NCBI GenBank assembly: GCA_963786805.1
Contig: CAWBAK010000004.1
Location: 186,001 to 250,000, forward strand
Reading direction: 5' to 3'
Length of the DNA stretch: 64,000 bases
Origin: CALGFI01 sp963786805
GTDB lineage: Bacteria; Actinomycetota; UBA4738; HRBIN12
A program made the translations under genes and the position numbers. The notes beneath the pieces are model-generated. The model made no database searches, was not told the origin of the DNA, and worked only from the letters and a program-made list of their open reading frames with translations. Below are positions 43,677 to 52,747 of the stretch, piece after piece; position 1 is the stretch's first letter, and every line of letters begins with the position of its first letter.

Positions 43677-44507
43677 TCACGGCCGGCGGGCGAGCACGAC
43701 CCGGTCCCGGCCGGCGAGATCGGGTTCGACGCGCACGTCCATGAAGGATCGGGAGAGCGCGTCTGCCAGCGCTCGGCCCTGCGACGCGCCGATCTCCACC
43801 GCCAACACGCCGCCGTCACGCAGCCAGCGGAGGGCCTCGGCCGCCAGGCGCTCGTAGACGTCGGGGCCGCCGAGGAGCGCGAGCTCGGGGTCGGCCTTCA
43901 CCTCGGCTGGGAGGTCGGCGTACTCGTTGGGCGTGAGATAGGGCGGATTGCTCACGACGAGGTCGACCCACCCGCGCAGCTCGTCCGGCAGTGGCGCGAG
44001 GAGGTCGCCCTCGAGCAGGTGCACGTCCAGGCCGAGCCGCTGCGCGTTCGACGCCGCGAGCTCGAGGGCCTCGGCCGAGCGGTCTGTGGCATAGACGGTC
44101 GCGTCCGGACGCTCGTCCTTGACGGCGAGCGCGATCGCCCCCGTCCCCGTTCCCACGTCGACGACCACGGGGTCCTCGATCCCGGCGACGGCGTCGAGCG
44201 CGAGTCCAACGAGGACCTCGGTCTCCGGTCGCGGGACGAAGACGCCAGGTCGAACCTCAACGACGATCCGACGGAACCCCTGTTCGCCGGTGAGGTGCTG
44301 CAGCGGCGTTCCCGTGCATCGCTGGCAGATCGCGCGGCCGAACATGCGCGCCTCGCGCGTGTCCAGGCCTTCGGTGCGCGAGTAGAGCCCGGCGCGGTCC
44401 GTACCGAGCACGTGCATCATGAGTTGCTCCGCGCTCGTCCGAGGACTCTCGACCCCGTGGCGGTCGAGGTACTCGGTCGCTCGCCGAAGGACGTCCGCGG
44501 GACCCAC
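43677..44507 (-). CDS. prmC: Release factor glutamine methyltransferase
   Basis: 276 residues. Methylates the glutamine of the GGQ motif in release factors. N-terminal helical domain, then a SAM-binding fold with VVDVGTGTGAIALA and the catalytic NPPYLT motif. It follows prfA, its substrate's gene, by 3 bases. GTG start at 44507. Confidence 0.95.
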   Translation of the reverse strand: MGPADVLRRATEYLDRHGVESPRTSAEQLMMHVLGTDRAGLYSRTEGLDTREARMFGRAICQRCTGTPLQHLTGEQGFRRIVVEVRPGVFVPRPETEVLVGLALDAVAGIEDPVVVDVGTGTGAIALAVKDERPDATVYATDRSAEALELAASNAQRLGLDVHLLEGDLLAPLPDELRGWVDLVVSNPPYLTPNEYADLPAEVKADPELALLGGPDVYERLAAEALRWLRDGGVLAVEIGASQGRALADALSRSFMDVRVEPDLAGRDRVVLARRP

Positions 44508-44510
44508 GGC

Positions 44511-45590
44511 TCACCCATTCCCGTCGTCGGCGAGCTGGGCGGCGCGCTCTGCGGCCTCGAGCGCGTCGACGAACTCGTCGATGTCGCCGGCGAGCACGTC
44601 CTGCAGGCGGTAGGACGTCAGCTTGATCCGGTGATCGGTGACCCGGTTCTCCGCGAAGTTGTAGGTGCGGATCTTCTCGGCGCGCTCGCCCGTCCCGACC
44701 TGGGAACGGCGGGATGCCGCCTCTTTGGACGCCGCCTCCTCCTGTGCGCGAAGCAGGAGGCGGGCGCGCAGGTATCGCATCGCCTTCTCGCGGTTCTGCA
44801 GCTGCGACCGCTCCTCCTGGGTCGCGACGACGATCCCGGTCGGCTTGTGGGTGATCCGGACCGCGGAGTCGGTCGTGTTCACGCTCTGGCCTCCCGGACC
44901 CGAAGAGCGATACACGTCGATCTGCAGATCCTCCGGCCGGACCTCGACCTCGACCTCCTCGGCCTCGGGCAGGACGGCGACGGTCGCGGTGGAGGTGTGG
45001 ATCCGCCCCGAGGACTCGGTGACCGGGACCCGCTGGACGCGGTGACCCCCGGACTCGTGCTTCAGCCTCGAGTACGCGCCCTTGCCTCGGACCTCGAGCA
45101 CCACTTCCTTGAAACCGCCGAGATCCGAGGGCGAGGCGGAAAGCACGTCGGTCTTCCACCGCCGGCGCTCGGCGTAGTGGCGATACATCTCGAACAGCTC
45201 ACCGGCCCACAGCGCGGCCTCGTCTCCTCCGGCTCCCGCGCGGATCTCGACGACCACGTTCTTGTCGTCGTTCGGATCCTTCGTGACGAGGAGCTGCTCG
45301 AGCCGCGTCCGAAGGCCCGCCGCCCGTCCGTCGGCGGCGTCGGCTTCGTCCCGCAGGAACGCCGCCATCTCGGGGTCGGACTCGTCCTTGGCGAGCGCCC
45401 GCGCCTCCTCGGCCTGCCGCTGGGCCTCGCGGAGGTCCCGATAGGGCACGACGATCTCCTGCAGCTCGGAGAACTCCTGGCCGAGGCGGCGCATCCGGTC
45501 GTGGTCCGCGGCGAGATCGGGCGAGGCCATCTCGGCCTGAACCTGCTCGTAGCGCGACTCGACCTCCGACAGGCGGTTCCCGATGTCCAT
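44511..45590 (-). CDS. prfA: Peptide chain release factor 1
   Basis: 359 residues. Ends translation at UAA and UAG. GGQ lies in SGPGGQSVNTTDSAVRIT, and the codon-reading segment RVPVTESSGRIHTSTATV is typical of RF1. The N-terminal helical domain and length are normal. ATG at 45590. It is followed by prmC, which should methylate the product. Confidence 0.96.
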   Translation of the reverse strand: MDIGNRLSEVESRYEQVQAEMASPDLAADHDRMRRLGQEFSELQEIVVPYRDLREAQRQAEEARALAKDESDPEMAAFLRDEADAADGRAAGLRTRLEQLLVTKDPNDDKNVVVEIRAGAGGDEAALWAGELFEMYRHYAERRRWKTDVLSASPSDLGGFKEVVLEVRGKGAYSRLKHESGGHRVQRVPVTESSGRIHTSTATVAVLPEAEEVEVEVRPEDLQIDVYRSSGPGGQSVNTTDSAVRITHKPTGIVVATQEERSQLQNREKAMRYLRARLLLRAQEEAASKEAASRRSQVGTGERAEKIRTYNFAENRVTDHRIKLTSYRLQDVLAGDIDEFVDALEAAERAAQLADDGNG

Positions 45591-45647
45591 CCGTCGATTA
45601 TCCCGGCCCGGAGCGGGCGCGGCGGCGCGTGATGGGACGAGGGGAGG

Positions 45648-46484
45648 TCAGGAGGTCTGCGGGTCGTCCTCGTCGGAGTCCCACGAGAGATCGAGCGGCG
45701 GGATGTCCGGCATCTCCAGGTGGATCGACTCGGCGCCTTCCCACAGCTCCTCGTACGAAGGATCGTCGAGGCCGGCGAACACGTCGTCCGACGCGCCGGA
45801 TGAAGGTCCGGTCGCAAACACGGAAGGCTCATCGCCGGTCCGCACGTCGACGATCTGGAACGCTCCCGACGGCATCTCCCCCGGCGAGCTCGCCGGCGCG
45901 CTCCATCCCCCGTCGGGGGGCTCCTCGGCGACGATCTCCGGCATCACGATCGCGTCCTCGAGGTCCCGCGCGACGCCGATCAGGCGCTCCTGCATCTGCG
46001 ACAGCTGTCCCACGAGCGCCTCGCGGCGAGTCGCGAGACCGGCGATCGTGCGGTCCGCCTGTTCGCGCGCTTCGTGGACCGAGCGCTCGGCCTCCTCGCG
46101 CGACTGTTCGGCGTGGGTCTGTGCGTCGAGTCGGATCCGGTCCGCGTCCGTCCGCGCCTGCTCCAGCGCTCGCTCGGCGTCGCGGTGCGCCTCCGAACGG
46201 GTCCGCTCGGCCACCTCGTCCGCCTCGCGGATCACCGACGCCACGCGGCTGGCCAGCTGCTCGTACGGATCGGTCTTGGGGGACGAACCGGCGCGGACCG
46301 CGGACTCCGCGTCCAGGCGCGCCTCGCGGATCATCGAGGCCATCAGGTCGACCTGGTGGGCGAGCTGGTCGAGGTAGTCACGGACCTGGTCCGGGTCATA
46401 GCCCCGGCGGATCGTGACGAACTCGCGTCGCCGGATCTGCTCGGCGGCCATGAGAACCGGTAGGTCGAGCTCGGTCGCGGACAT
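45648..46484 (-). CDS. DivIVA-domain coiled-coil protein
   Basis: 278 residues. The N-terminal DivIVA-like domain (IRRREFVTIRRGYDPDQVRDYL) resembles Wag31-type polarity proteins. A long coiled coil (about 90-165) follows, and then an acidic, disordered tail of about 110 residues with several aromatic patches. It probably binds curved membrane or polar cell-wall machinery. Its promoter may be TTGCAT with TAGCGT, 16 bases apart, giving a 30-base leader; GAGGAGG lies 12 bases before ATG 46484. Confidence 0.8.
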   Translation of the reverse strand: MSATELDLPVLMAAEQIRRREFVTIRRGYDPDQVRDYLDQLAHQVDLMASMIREARLDAESAVRAGSSPKTDPYEQLASRVASVIREADEVAERTRSEAHRDAERALEQARTDADRIRLDAQTHAEQSREEAERSVHEAREQADRTIAGLATRREALVGQLSQMQERLIGVARDLEDAIVMPEIVAEEPPDGGWSAPASSPGEMPSGAFQIVDVRTGDEPSVFATGPSSGASDDVFAGLDDPSYEELWEGAESIHLEMPDIPPLDLSWDSDEDDPQTS

Positions 46485-46597
46485 GGGGGGAAGCCTCCTC
46501 GATCGCGCGGGGGACCCCACGACGCTACACGCGAGGATCTCGGATGCAAGCACCTGGCGTGCGCGCTTCGGCCTGGAGCTTCGGAGCCGAGGTCGAG

Positions 46598-47500
46598 TCA
46601 GGCTTCGGCGGCTTTCAGCTCCGCCTCGCGGCGGAGGACCTCGTTGAACGAGGCGATGGCCACCTCGATCTGGTCCCGGTCCGGCGGCTTCGTCGTGATC
46701 TTCTGCAGCCACAGCCCCGGCGTCATGACCGCGCGCATGAACCGGGAGCTCGGGAAGCGCGCGCCGAGGCGAAGGAGCTCGAACGCGATCCCCGCGATGA
46801 CCGGGATGGCGATGATCCGCGAGCCGATCCGCCACCACAGACCCGGGTTCCCGAAGAGGGCGAAGACGAAGATCGTGATGACCATGACGAGGAGGAGGAA
46901 GTTCGTGCCGCATCGCACGTGCAGCGTCGGATACCGATCGACCTTCTCGGGAACCAGGTCGTCGTCGTGCTCGAACGCCGCGATCGTCTTGTGTTCGGCG
47001 CCGTGGTATGCGAACACGCGGCGGATGTCCTTCGCCCGCCCGATCACCGCGAGGTAACCGAGGAACAACCCGACGCGGAACACGCCCTCGAGAACGTTGG
47101 TGAGGATGCTCGAGTCGATCGCCTTCCCGACCCAGCGGAACGTCGCGGCCGGAAGCACGATGAACAGTGCGAGGAAGATCACGGCCGCGAAGACGAACGA
47201 CAGAGCCATCTGGCGCGACGTCAGCTGCTCGTCCTCGGGCGCCGACTCGCGCGCCGAGATCGACAGCGCGCGGAAGCCGATCGCGAGCGCCTGCCCGAGC
47301 GCGATCACTCCGCGCAGGAACGGCTTCTGGAGGATCGGGTGCCGCTTCGCCACCGATTCGATCTCGTGCGACTCGAGATGGACGTCGCCCGAGGGACGAC
47401 GGACCGCGACGGCCCAGACGTCGCGGCCGCGCATCATCACGCCTTCGACGACCGCCTGGCCGCCGTAGTAGTGGGTTCGAGCCTTCGCCTCGCCGGCCAT
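46598..47500 (-). CDS. DUF1385 membrane protein (YqhQ family)
   Basis: 300 residues. Starts with YYGGQAVVEGVMMRG, the hallmark of DUF1385, followed by LRGVIALGQAL, YHGAEHKTIAAFE, RCGTNFLLLVMV and PGLWLQKITTKPPDRDQIEVA in pieces along the chain. About four to six helices. Function not established; B. subtilis YqhQ is linked to envelope physiology. ATG 47500 lies 10 bases after the repaired rpmE stop. As sequenced, its frame is continuous with rpmE. Confidence 0.88.
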   Translation of the reverse strand: MAGEAKARTHYYGGQAVVEGVMMRGRDVWAVAVRRPSGDVHLESHEIESVAKRHPILQKPFLRGVIALGQALAIGFRALSISARESAPEDEQLTSRQMALSFVFAAVIFLALFIVLPAATFRWVGKAIDSSILTNVLEGVFRVGLFLGYLAVIGRAKDIRRVFAYHGAEHKTIAAFEHDDDLVPEKVDRYPTLHVRCGTNFLLLVMVITIFVFALFGNPGLWWRIGSRIIAIPVIAGIAFELLRLGARFPSSRFMRAVMTPGLWLQKITTKPPDRDQIEVAIASFNEVLRREAELKAAEA

Positions 47501-47510
47501 CGAGGCCCGG

Positions 47511-47896
47511 TCAGGATTCTTCGGGCTCGAGCGCGGGCTCGGACGAGACGGCCTCGGGCTCCGGGAGTGCGGCCTCCGGCTGGGTGCGGCCTCCGGCTCC
47601 GGAGCAGCCTCAGGGGCGGGGCGTGAAGCCGGCGTCGCGCGGGGCGCCGCGGGCGCCGCGCGCTCTCGCTCTGCCCCGCGCGCCGTGGACTCCTCCTGTT
47701 GCTTCGCGTAGCGGCGCTGGAAGCGCTCGACCCGACCGCCCGCGTCGATCAGCTTCTGCTTGCCCGTGTAGAACGGGTGGCAGTTCGAGCAGATCTCCAC
47801 GCGCAGCTCCGACTTCGTGCTCCGGGTCTGGAACGTGTTGCCGCACGAGCAGTGGACCGTCGCGATCTTGTATTCGGGGTGGATGTCTTGCTTCAT
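47511..47896 (-). CDS. rpmE: 50S ribosomal protein L31 (zinc form, tail frame broken)
   Basis: The N-terminal 67 residues are canonical L31 (MKQDIHPEY), with four zinc cysteines in HCSCG and CSNCHPF, hence the Zn-containing C+ type. An Ala/Pro/Glu-rich tail follows. Near 47577 one base seems missing: before it the frame reads PEPEAAP, after it PEAALPEPEAVSSE resumes one frame over and reaches the TGA at 47511-47513. Without that repair the frame runs on into the DUF1385 gene as one 464-codon reading frame. Repaired length is about 128, with a long tail. AAGGAGAG precedes the ATG. Confidence 0.85.
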
Positions 47897-47917
47897 GTTT
47901 CTCTCCTTCCCAGCCGC

Positions 47918-47936
47918 TCGTTCGCTCCGCGAACGA
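47918..47936. promoter_or_regulatory. Hairpin in the rpmE leader
   Basis: A 7-bp perfect stem (TCGTTCG with CGAACGA) and 5-base loop lie about 20 bases before the rpmE start, just upstream of its ribosome site, within the 134-base rho-rpmE gap. It might be a leader structure for L31 autocontrol or processing. No U-tract, so a terminator after rho is less likely. Confidence 0.3.
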
Positions 47937-48030
47937 CCACCTGTGAAATCGCGCCTATCGCGCTGCGCGCTACTTGAGGCGCCCGTGGTCACCGGATGGT
48001 GGTCCCGCTTGATGGGCTCGTGCCCTCATG

Positions 48031-49660
48031 TTACGAGGCGGGGGCCTTTGCGATCTCCTTCAGGAACTGCTCGTTGGACTTCGTCTGGCGGATCTTGTCG
48101 GTGAGCAGCTCCAGGGCGGCACCCGGCTCGAGCGCGTGGAGCACACGGCGCAGGCGCCAGACCAGCGCGAGCTCCTCGGTCGGAAGGAGCAGCTCCTCCT
48201 TGCGGGTGCTCGAGGCCTCGACGTTGATCGCCGGGAACAGGCGCTTCTCGGCCATCGTGCGGTCGAGGCGGATCTCCATGTTCCCGGTGCCCTTGAACTC
48301 CTCGAAGATCCCTTCGTCCATCCGCGAGCCGGTCTCGACGAGCGCGCTCGCGATGATCGTGAGCGAGCCACCTTCCTCGATGTTCCGCGCGGCGCCGAAG
48401 AAACGACGCGGCGGGTACAGCGCCGTCGAGTCGATCCCACCCGACAGGATCTTGCCGGACGCCGGCGCGGCCAGGTTGTACGCGCGAGCCAGCCGGGTGA
48501 TCGAGTCCAGGATGATCGCGACGTCCTGACCCATCTCGGCGAGGCGCTTCGCGCGCTCCAGGACGAGCTCCGTCACCTGGATGTGCTGGTCCGGCGGCTT
48601 GTCGAACGTCGAATAGACCACCTCGGCCGGCATGACCGTGCGCTGCCAGTCGGTCACTTCCTCGGGACGCTCGTCGACCAACAGGATGATCACATGCGTG
48701 TCGGGGCTCGAGTTGATGATCCCGTTCGCGATGCTCTTGAGGACCGTGGTCTTCCCCGCCTTCGGCGGCGAGACGACCATGCCCCGCTGTCCCTTCCCGA
48801 TGGGCGCGATCATGTCGATGATCCGGCCCGTCACATCGGCCGGCCCGGTCTCGAGTCGGAAGCGATCGTGCGGGAACAGCGGCGTGAGCTTCTCGAACAC
48901 GGGCCGCTGCTGGGCTTCCTGGGGATCGACGCCGTTCACCGTGTCGATCTGCAACAGCGCGAAGTACTTCTCGCTGTCCTTCGGCGCCCGGACCTTGCCG
49001 GTCACGGTGTCGCCCTTGCGGAGCATGAACCGGCGCACCTGGGAGAGCGACACGTAGATGTCCTGCTGACCGGGCAGGAAGCCGGACGTTCGCAGGAACC
49101 CGTACCCCTCGGGCAGGACGTCGAGGAGCCCGGTCGCCGTCGGGGCGGTCTGGATCTCCTCCTCGCGCATCTCGATCTCGCGAACACGGCGTTCCTCGCG
49201 CTGGCGACGGCGTTCCTCACGGGAGGGACGCCGGCGAGCGCCATCGCGTCCCGGCTCCCTGGTCTCGGGCCGGGCCGCCGCCGCCGCCCGAGCGCTCGCG
49301 GTCGAACCGCTCCTGCTGGGGACGCTCGGACTGCCGCTCGTTCTGCCGCTCGTTGGTACGGACGCCGGCGTTGCCCGTTCGCTCCCCACCGTTGCCCGAT
49401 CGCTCGTTGCCCGATCGCTCGTTGCCCGATCGCTCGCGCGAGTCCACGTACCCGTCACCGCTTCCCACGCGGTCTGGCCGTTGCTCGGTGGCCGTCTCGG
49501 CCGATGAAGGTGCCTGCGCACCGTTCGCGTGCGTGAGGATCCGGTCGATCAGGTCGGCTTTCTTCAGCCCCTTGTGACCCTCGATCCCGAGGTCGGACGC
49601 GATCTCGTGCAACTCGGCCGCGACCTTTCCTTCGAGGGTGTTCTTCTCCATGGTGGCCAC
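48031..49660 (-). CDS. rho: Transcription termination factor Rho (frame broken)
   Basis: ATP-dependent RNA helicase. The N-terminal domain (LHEIASDLGIEGHKGLKKAD) is encoded from GTG 49660, followed by an Arg/Ser/Asn/Gly-rich insertion of about 75 residues, typical of actinobacterial Rho. Near 49265-49275 the frame shifts as if one C were extra in GGCCCGG; the rest is a canonical core (EGYGFLRTSGFLPGQQDIYVS, PPKAGKTT, RLARAYN) to the TAA at 48031. The span is 1630 bases, one over a multiple of three; restored length 542. The start directly follows the transaldolase stop, with AAGGAG 7 bases upstream. Confidence 0.93.
49391..49435 (-). repeat. Three 15-bp tandem repeats in rho
   Basis: Three perfect copies of GTTGCCCGATCGCTC (plus-strand reading) encode ERSGN repeats in the RNA-binding insertion of Rho. 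They are direct, adjacent and in frame, so they are slippage repeats and not CRISPR. Confidence 0.85.
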
Positions 49661-50323
49661 TCAGGCTCCTTTCTGCAGTTCCTCGTGCAGGCTCTTCCAG
49701 TCCTGGAGGAACTTTTCCAATCCGATATCGGTGAGCGGGTGCTTGACGAGCTGCTTGAAGACCGCGAACGGCATCGTGGCGATGTCGGCGCCCGCTTCCG
49801 CGGCCTCGACGATGTGCATGGGGTGGCGGAGCGAGGCCGCCAGGACGTTGGTCTCGTAGCCTTGAACCTCGTAGATCCGGCAGATGTTCCGGAGCACGTC
49901 CATCCCGTCGGCGGCGACGTCGTCCAGCCGTCCGAGGAACGGGGAGACGATGTAGGCGCCGATCTCCGCAGCCAAGATCGCCTGCGCCGGCGAGAACACC
50001 AGCGTGACGTTGACCTTGGTCCCCTCGTCGGTCAGCCGCTTGCCGACGCTGAGCCCGTTCGGGGTCATCGGCACCTTGACGACTGCGTTGGGCGCCATCT
50101 GCGCGAGCTCGACCCCCTGTTGGTACATCGGCTCGACCTCGAGCTCCGTCGTCTCGAGCGAGATCGGACCCTCGACCTCCGACAGGATCTCCTTCCAGAC
50201 CCGCGCGGGATCGTCGGCCTCCTTCGCGACCAGCGACGGGTTGGTCGTCACGCCGCCGAGGACACCCCAACGGTTGATCTCGCGGATCTCCTCGATGCTG
50301 GCGGTGTCCAGGAACAGTTTCAC
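49661..50323 (-). CDS. tal: Transaldolase (TalC/FSA-like)
   Basis: 220 residues, the short TalC class. The Schiff-base lysine is Lys83 in NAVVKVPMT; the LFLDTASIEEI start and GVTTNPSL are typical. It moves dihydroxyacetone units between sugar phosphates, or may act as fructose-6-phosphate aldolase. The GTG at 50323 follows AAGGGGGA and overlaps the stop of the 2-phosphoglycerate kinase gene (GTGA); rho begins right after its stop. Co-translation with the cyclic diphosphoglycerate genes ties it to central carbon flow. Confidence 0.9.
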   Translation of the reverse strand: MKLFLDTASIEEIREINRWGVLGGVTTNPSLVAKEADDPARVWKEILSEVEGPISLETTELEVEPMYQQGVELAQMAPNAVVKVPMTPNGLSVGKRLTDEGTKVNVTLVFSPAQAILAAEIGAYIVSPFLGRLDDVAADGMDVLRNICRIYEVQGYETNVLAASLRHPMHIVEAAEAGADIATMPFAVFKQLVKHPLTDIGLEKFLQDWKSLHEELQKGA

Positions 50324-51342
50324 GAGCTTCCCCCTTCGGTTGCGAGACCGACACGGGTTGCGTCCCCGGTTCGCTCGGTCGCACGTTCCATGACGAGGTC
50401 GATGACCGACGACAGCGAGCGGTCGAAGGTGTAGTTCGAAACCACCGGCACGCCGTGGCTCAAGGCCTGACTCTTGATGTAGCGCTGGACGCGCCGGATG
50501 TTGTCGAACGAATCGAGGTAGTGGGACGCCGGCCGCCCGGCGTGGTCGGATGCGCGCACCGAGAAGTGCCGGCGGTGGACGTCTTCCTCCTCGACCGCGA
50601 GGATCACCGGCACGGCGAGGACCCGGTCCTCCCACGCCGCGGGATCCAGGAACCCCGGCACGATGTGCGCCCCTTCGATGATCAAGCTCGTCCCTTCCAT
50701 GGCGGCACGGTCCAGCAGCGCGTGTACGCCGACCGCGACCGCAGCCGTCTGCTCGCGGAAGCCCACGATCACGGCGTCGCGCGTCGGCGGCTCGCGGAGC
50801 ACCGAGCCGGCATCGAACGACGACGTGTGCAGGGCGGGCATCAGCTCTCGAGAGAACAGCGCCCGCATGACCTCGCGGATCGCGTCGGTCGCGACGACCC
50901 GGACGATCCCGAGGCGCGTCGCCAGCTGCGTGGCGATCGTCGACTTCCCGACGCCGGTCGTGCCCCCGATCATGACGACGATCGGGACCTCGAGGTCCTC
51001 GACCTGCCGCCAGCGCCGGTAGTTCTCCGCGTACCGCTCGCCGGCGAGCTCTTCGATCACGGTGAGCGTGAGCTCGGCGAGCTCGTGGCTCGAGATCGAC
51101 GGGGTGGCGCGTTCGATCAGTCGCTCCTCGACGGCCTCCGCGACCTGATACGCGCGGTACGGCGCGAGTCCCGTCACCATGACCTCGGACGCATGCAGGC
51201 CCTTGGAGTAGGGAAGCCCTGTCAGCTCGTCCTCGATCAGGATCTGGGGGCTCTTCTGGTCCTTTCGGCCCTCTGGCCGGCTCTCGGACCGGGTCTGTGG
51301 CTTCATCTCGCTTCGATCTCTCGGCGGGTTGTCTGCGCTCAT
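50320..51342 (-). CDS. 2-phosphoglycerate kinase
   Basis: 340 residues. Phosphorylates 2-phosphoglycerate to 2,3-diphosphoglycerate. Residues about 32-115 form an ATP-cone-like domain (SKGLHASEVMVTGLAPYRAY), as in archaeal 2-phosphoglycerate kinases; the kinase domain has the P-loop IGGTTGVGKST (125-135), VVATDAIREVMR, and IIEGAHIVPGF. The downstream location in the same operon as the cyclase that uses its product gives strong support. ATG 51342 overlaps the cyclase stop (ATGA); an internal ATG at 51306 is an alternative. Confidence 0.88.
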   Translation of the reverse strand: MSADNPPRDRSEMKPQTRSESRPEGRKDQKSPQILIEDELTGLPYSKGLHASEVMVTGLAPYRAYQVAEAVEERLIERATPSISSHELAELTLTVIEELAGERYAENYRRWRQVEDLEVPIVVMIGGTTGVGKSTIATQLATRLGIVRVVATDAIREVMRALFSRELMPALHTSSFDAGSVLREPPTRDAVIVGFREQTAAVAVGVHALLDRAAMEGTSLIIEGAHIVPGFLDPAAWEDRVLAVPVILAVEEEDVHRRHFSVRASDHAGRPASHYLDSFDNIRRVQRYIKSQALSHGVPVVSNYTFDRSLSSVIDLVMERATERTGDATRVGLATEGGSS

Positions 51343-52676
51343 CTGCGGCGGTTCCGCTCTCTCGCGAGCTCGATCGTCTCCCTCAGCACCGTGCCGAGGT
51401 CGGGCTCCCCTTCGAGCGCGAACGCCCGGTTGTCGACGAACACGACCTGCGCGCCCCGAGCCAGGGCCCGGTCGCAGGCCACGTCGATCGCCGCGGCCTT
51501 CAGCTCCGTGAGGAGCACGTCGTACGCGGGAGCACCGTCCATCTCGCTCGCCAGCTCCGTCCGGTCCGCGAGACGAGCGCTCCATCCCACGACGCGGCAC
51601 CCATGGTTCTGCTCGAGGTATCCAGCCTGCCTCGCGGCAACCTCCCCGGGTGCCGTCGTGGTGAAGAACACGTCCTTGCCCTCGACTTCGCCGAGCGGTT
51701 GTGGATTGAAGTCCGTAACGATGAGCCGGGCATCACCGCTCAATCGCCTGACGTGGGACCTGAGGGCAGGGAGGTTCTCGAGCCCGGCTGGGCTGTCAGC
51801 CATGGTAACAACCACCAGGTCCGATAGCAACAGTCGCAGGGGCCCCAGGTACCCCGCCAGGTACTCCTCAGGGAGCCCGGCGGGCACCACGAGGATGCCC
51901 GCGTCCCAGGGCACGGGCGGTACGGCGGAGCCGCTCCCCTCGAGCACGACGACGCCGGGACCCATGCTGACCGCGAGCTCGGCCGCCTCCCGCACGTTCG
52001 TCGCGACGGGCCGGCCCGCGAGACCGCCACCGGCTCGACGCGCCCCGATCGTGGTGACCCCGGTCGTGACCGCGTCCTCCAGGTAATCCGAGGCCGCGTG
52101 GTCCCCCCGGCGTACGAGTTCGAGCAGGAAGTCCACGGTGACCGTCCCCGCTTTGGCCACCTGGGGTTCGGGTGGCCCCCCACGCCCCATCGCGACGATC
52201 ACCGGAGCGAGCCCCATCGCCGCCGCGGTCCGGGCGACCTCGCCACCGAGGGCGGTCTTGCCGGTGCGCTTGCCGGTACCGATGACGGCCACCGTCGGCA
52301 CGTCCAGCGGCGGTCCGTCGATCGGTGGGTCCAGACGGAAGTCGCCCCCGAGATACGGGAGGCCGCGGGCGAGGCACACCGACGCCAGCTCCATGCGCTC
52401 GCGGTATCCGAGGACGGGCTCGTCGGACATGTCGAGCACCGCCTCCACTCCCTGGGGGCGAAGCTCGTCGATCGCGGCAGCGAGCGCGGCCATCGGATCG
52501 TCCTCGCCTCGTCGGAGCGGAACGCCGAGATCCATGGCGCCGCCGGATCCGATCTTCTCGGTGCCACCGATCATCAGCGCTGCGACGGCATCGAGTCCCT
52601 TCGCACGGGCGGTCTCGATCCCCCAGCGAGTGACCGCAGGGTAGTGCTCGCCGTCGACGAGAACGAGGACCTTCAC
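51339..52676 (-). CDS. cpgS: Cyclic 2,3-diphosphoglycerate synthetase
   Basis: 445 residues, close to the archaeal enzyme (about 460). It closes 2,3-diphosphoglycerate into the cyclic trianionic pyrophosphate using ATP. The N-terminal half (VLVDGEHYPAVTRWGI) is followed by a P-loop GTGKRTGKT (133-141), VAMGRGGPPEPQV, VVLEGSGSAVPPVPWD and FTTTAPGEVA. No other family I know has this order. The GTG at 52676 follows GGGAGG, and the stop overlaps the kinase start. The assignment is by motif and neighbour, not by search. Confidence 0.85.
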   Translation of the reverse strand: MKVLVLVDGEHYPAVTRWGIETARAKGLDAVAALMIGGTEKIGSGGAMDLGVPLRRGEDDPMAALAAAIDELRPQGVEAVLDMSDEPVLGYRERMELASVCLARGLPYLGGDFRLDPPIDGPPLDVPTVAVIGTGKRTGKTALGGEVARTAAAMGLAPVIVAMGRGGPPEPQVAKAGTVTVDFLLELVRRGDHAASDYLEDAVTTGVTTIGARRAGGGLAGRPVATNVREAAELAVSMGPGVVVLEGSGSAVPPVPWDAGILVVPAGLPEEYLAGYLGPLRLLLSDLVVVTMADSPAGLENLPALRSHVRRLSGDARLIVTDFNPQPLGEVEGKDVFFTTTAPGEVAARQAGYLEQNHGCRVVGWSARLADRTELASEMDGAPAYDVLLTELKAAAIDVACDRALARGAQVVFVDNRAFALEGEPDLGTVLRETIELARERNRRR

Positions 52677-52747
52677 GACGCCTCCCTGATCGTGCGGATG
52701 ATCGTGCGGATGGGCCCCGTGCGGGCGGGCCGGCCGGATGGCCCGGC

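Noticed and set aside
49391..49435. Regular tandem repeats that could be read as a CRISPR array.
   Set aside because: Units are only 15 bases, directly adjacent without spacers, and encode an in-frame peptide repeat in Rho.
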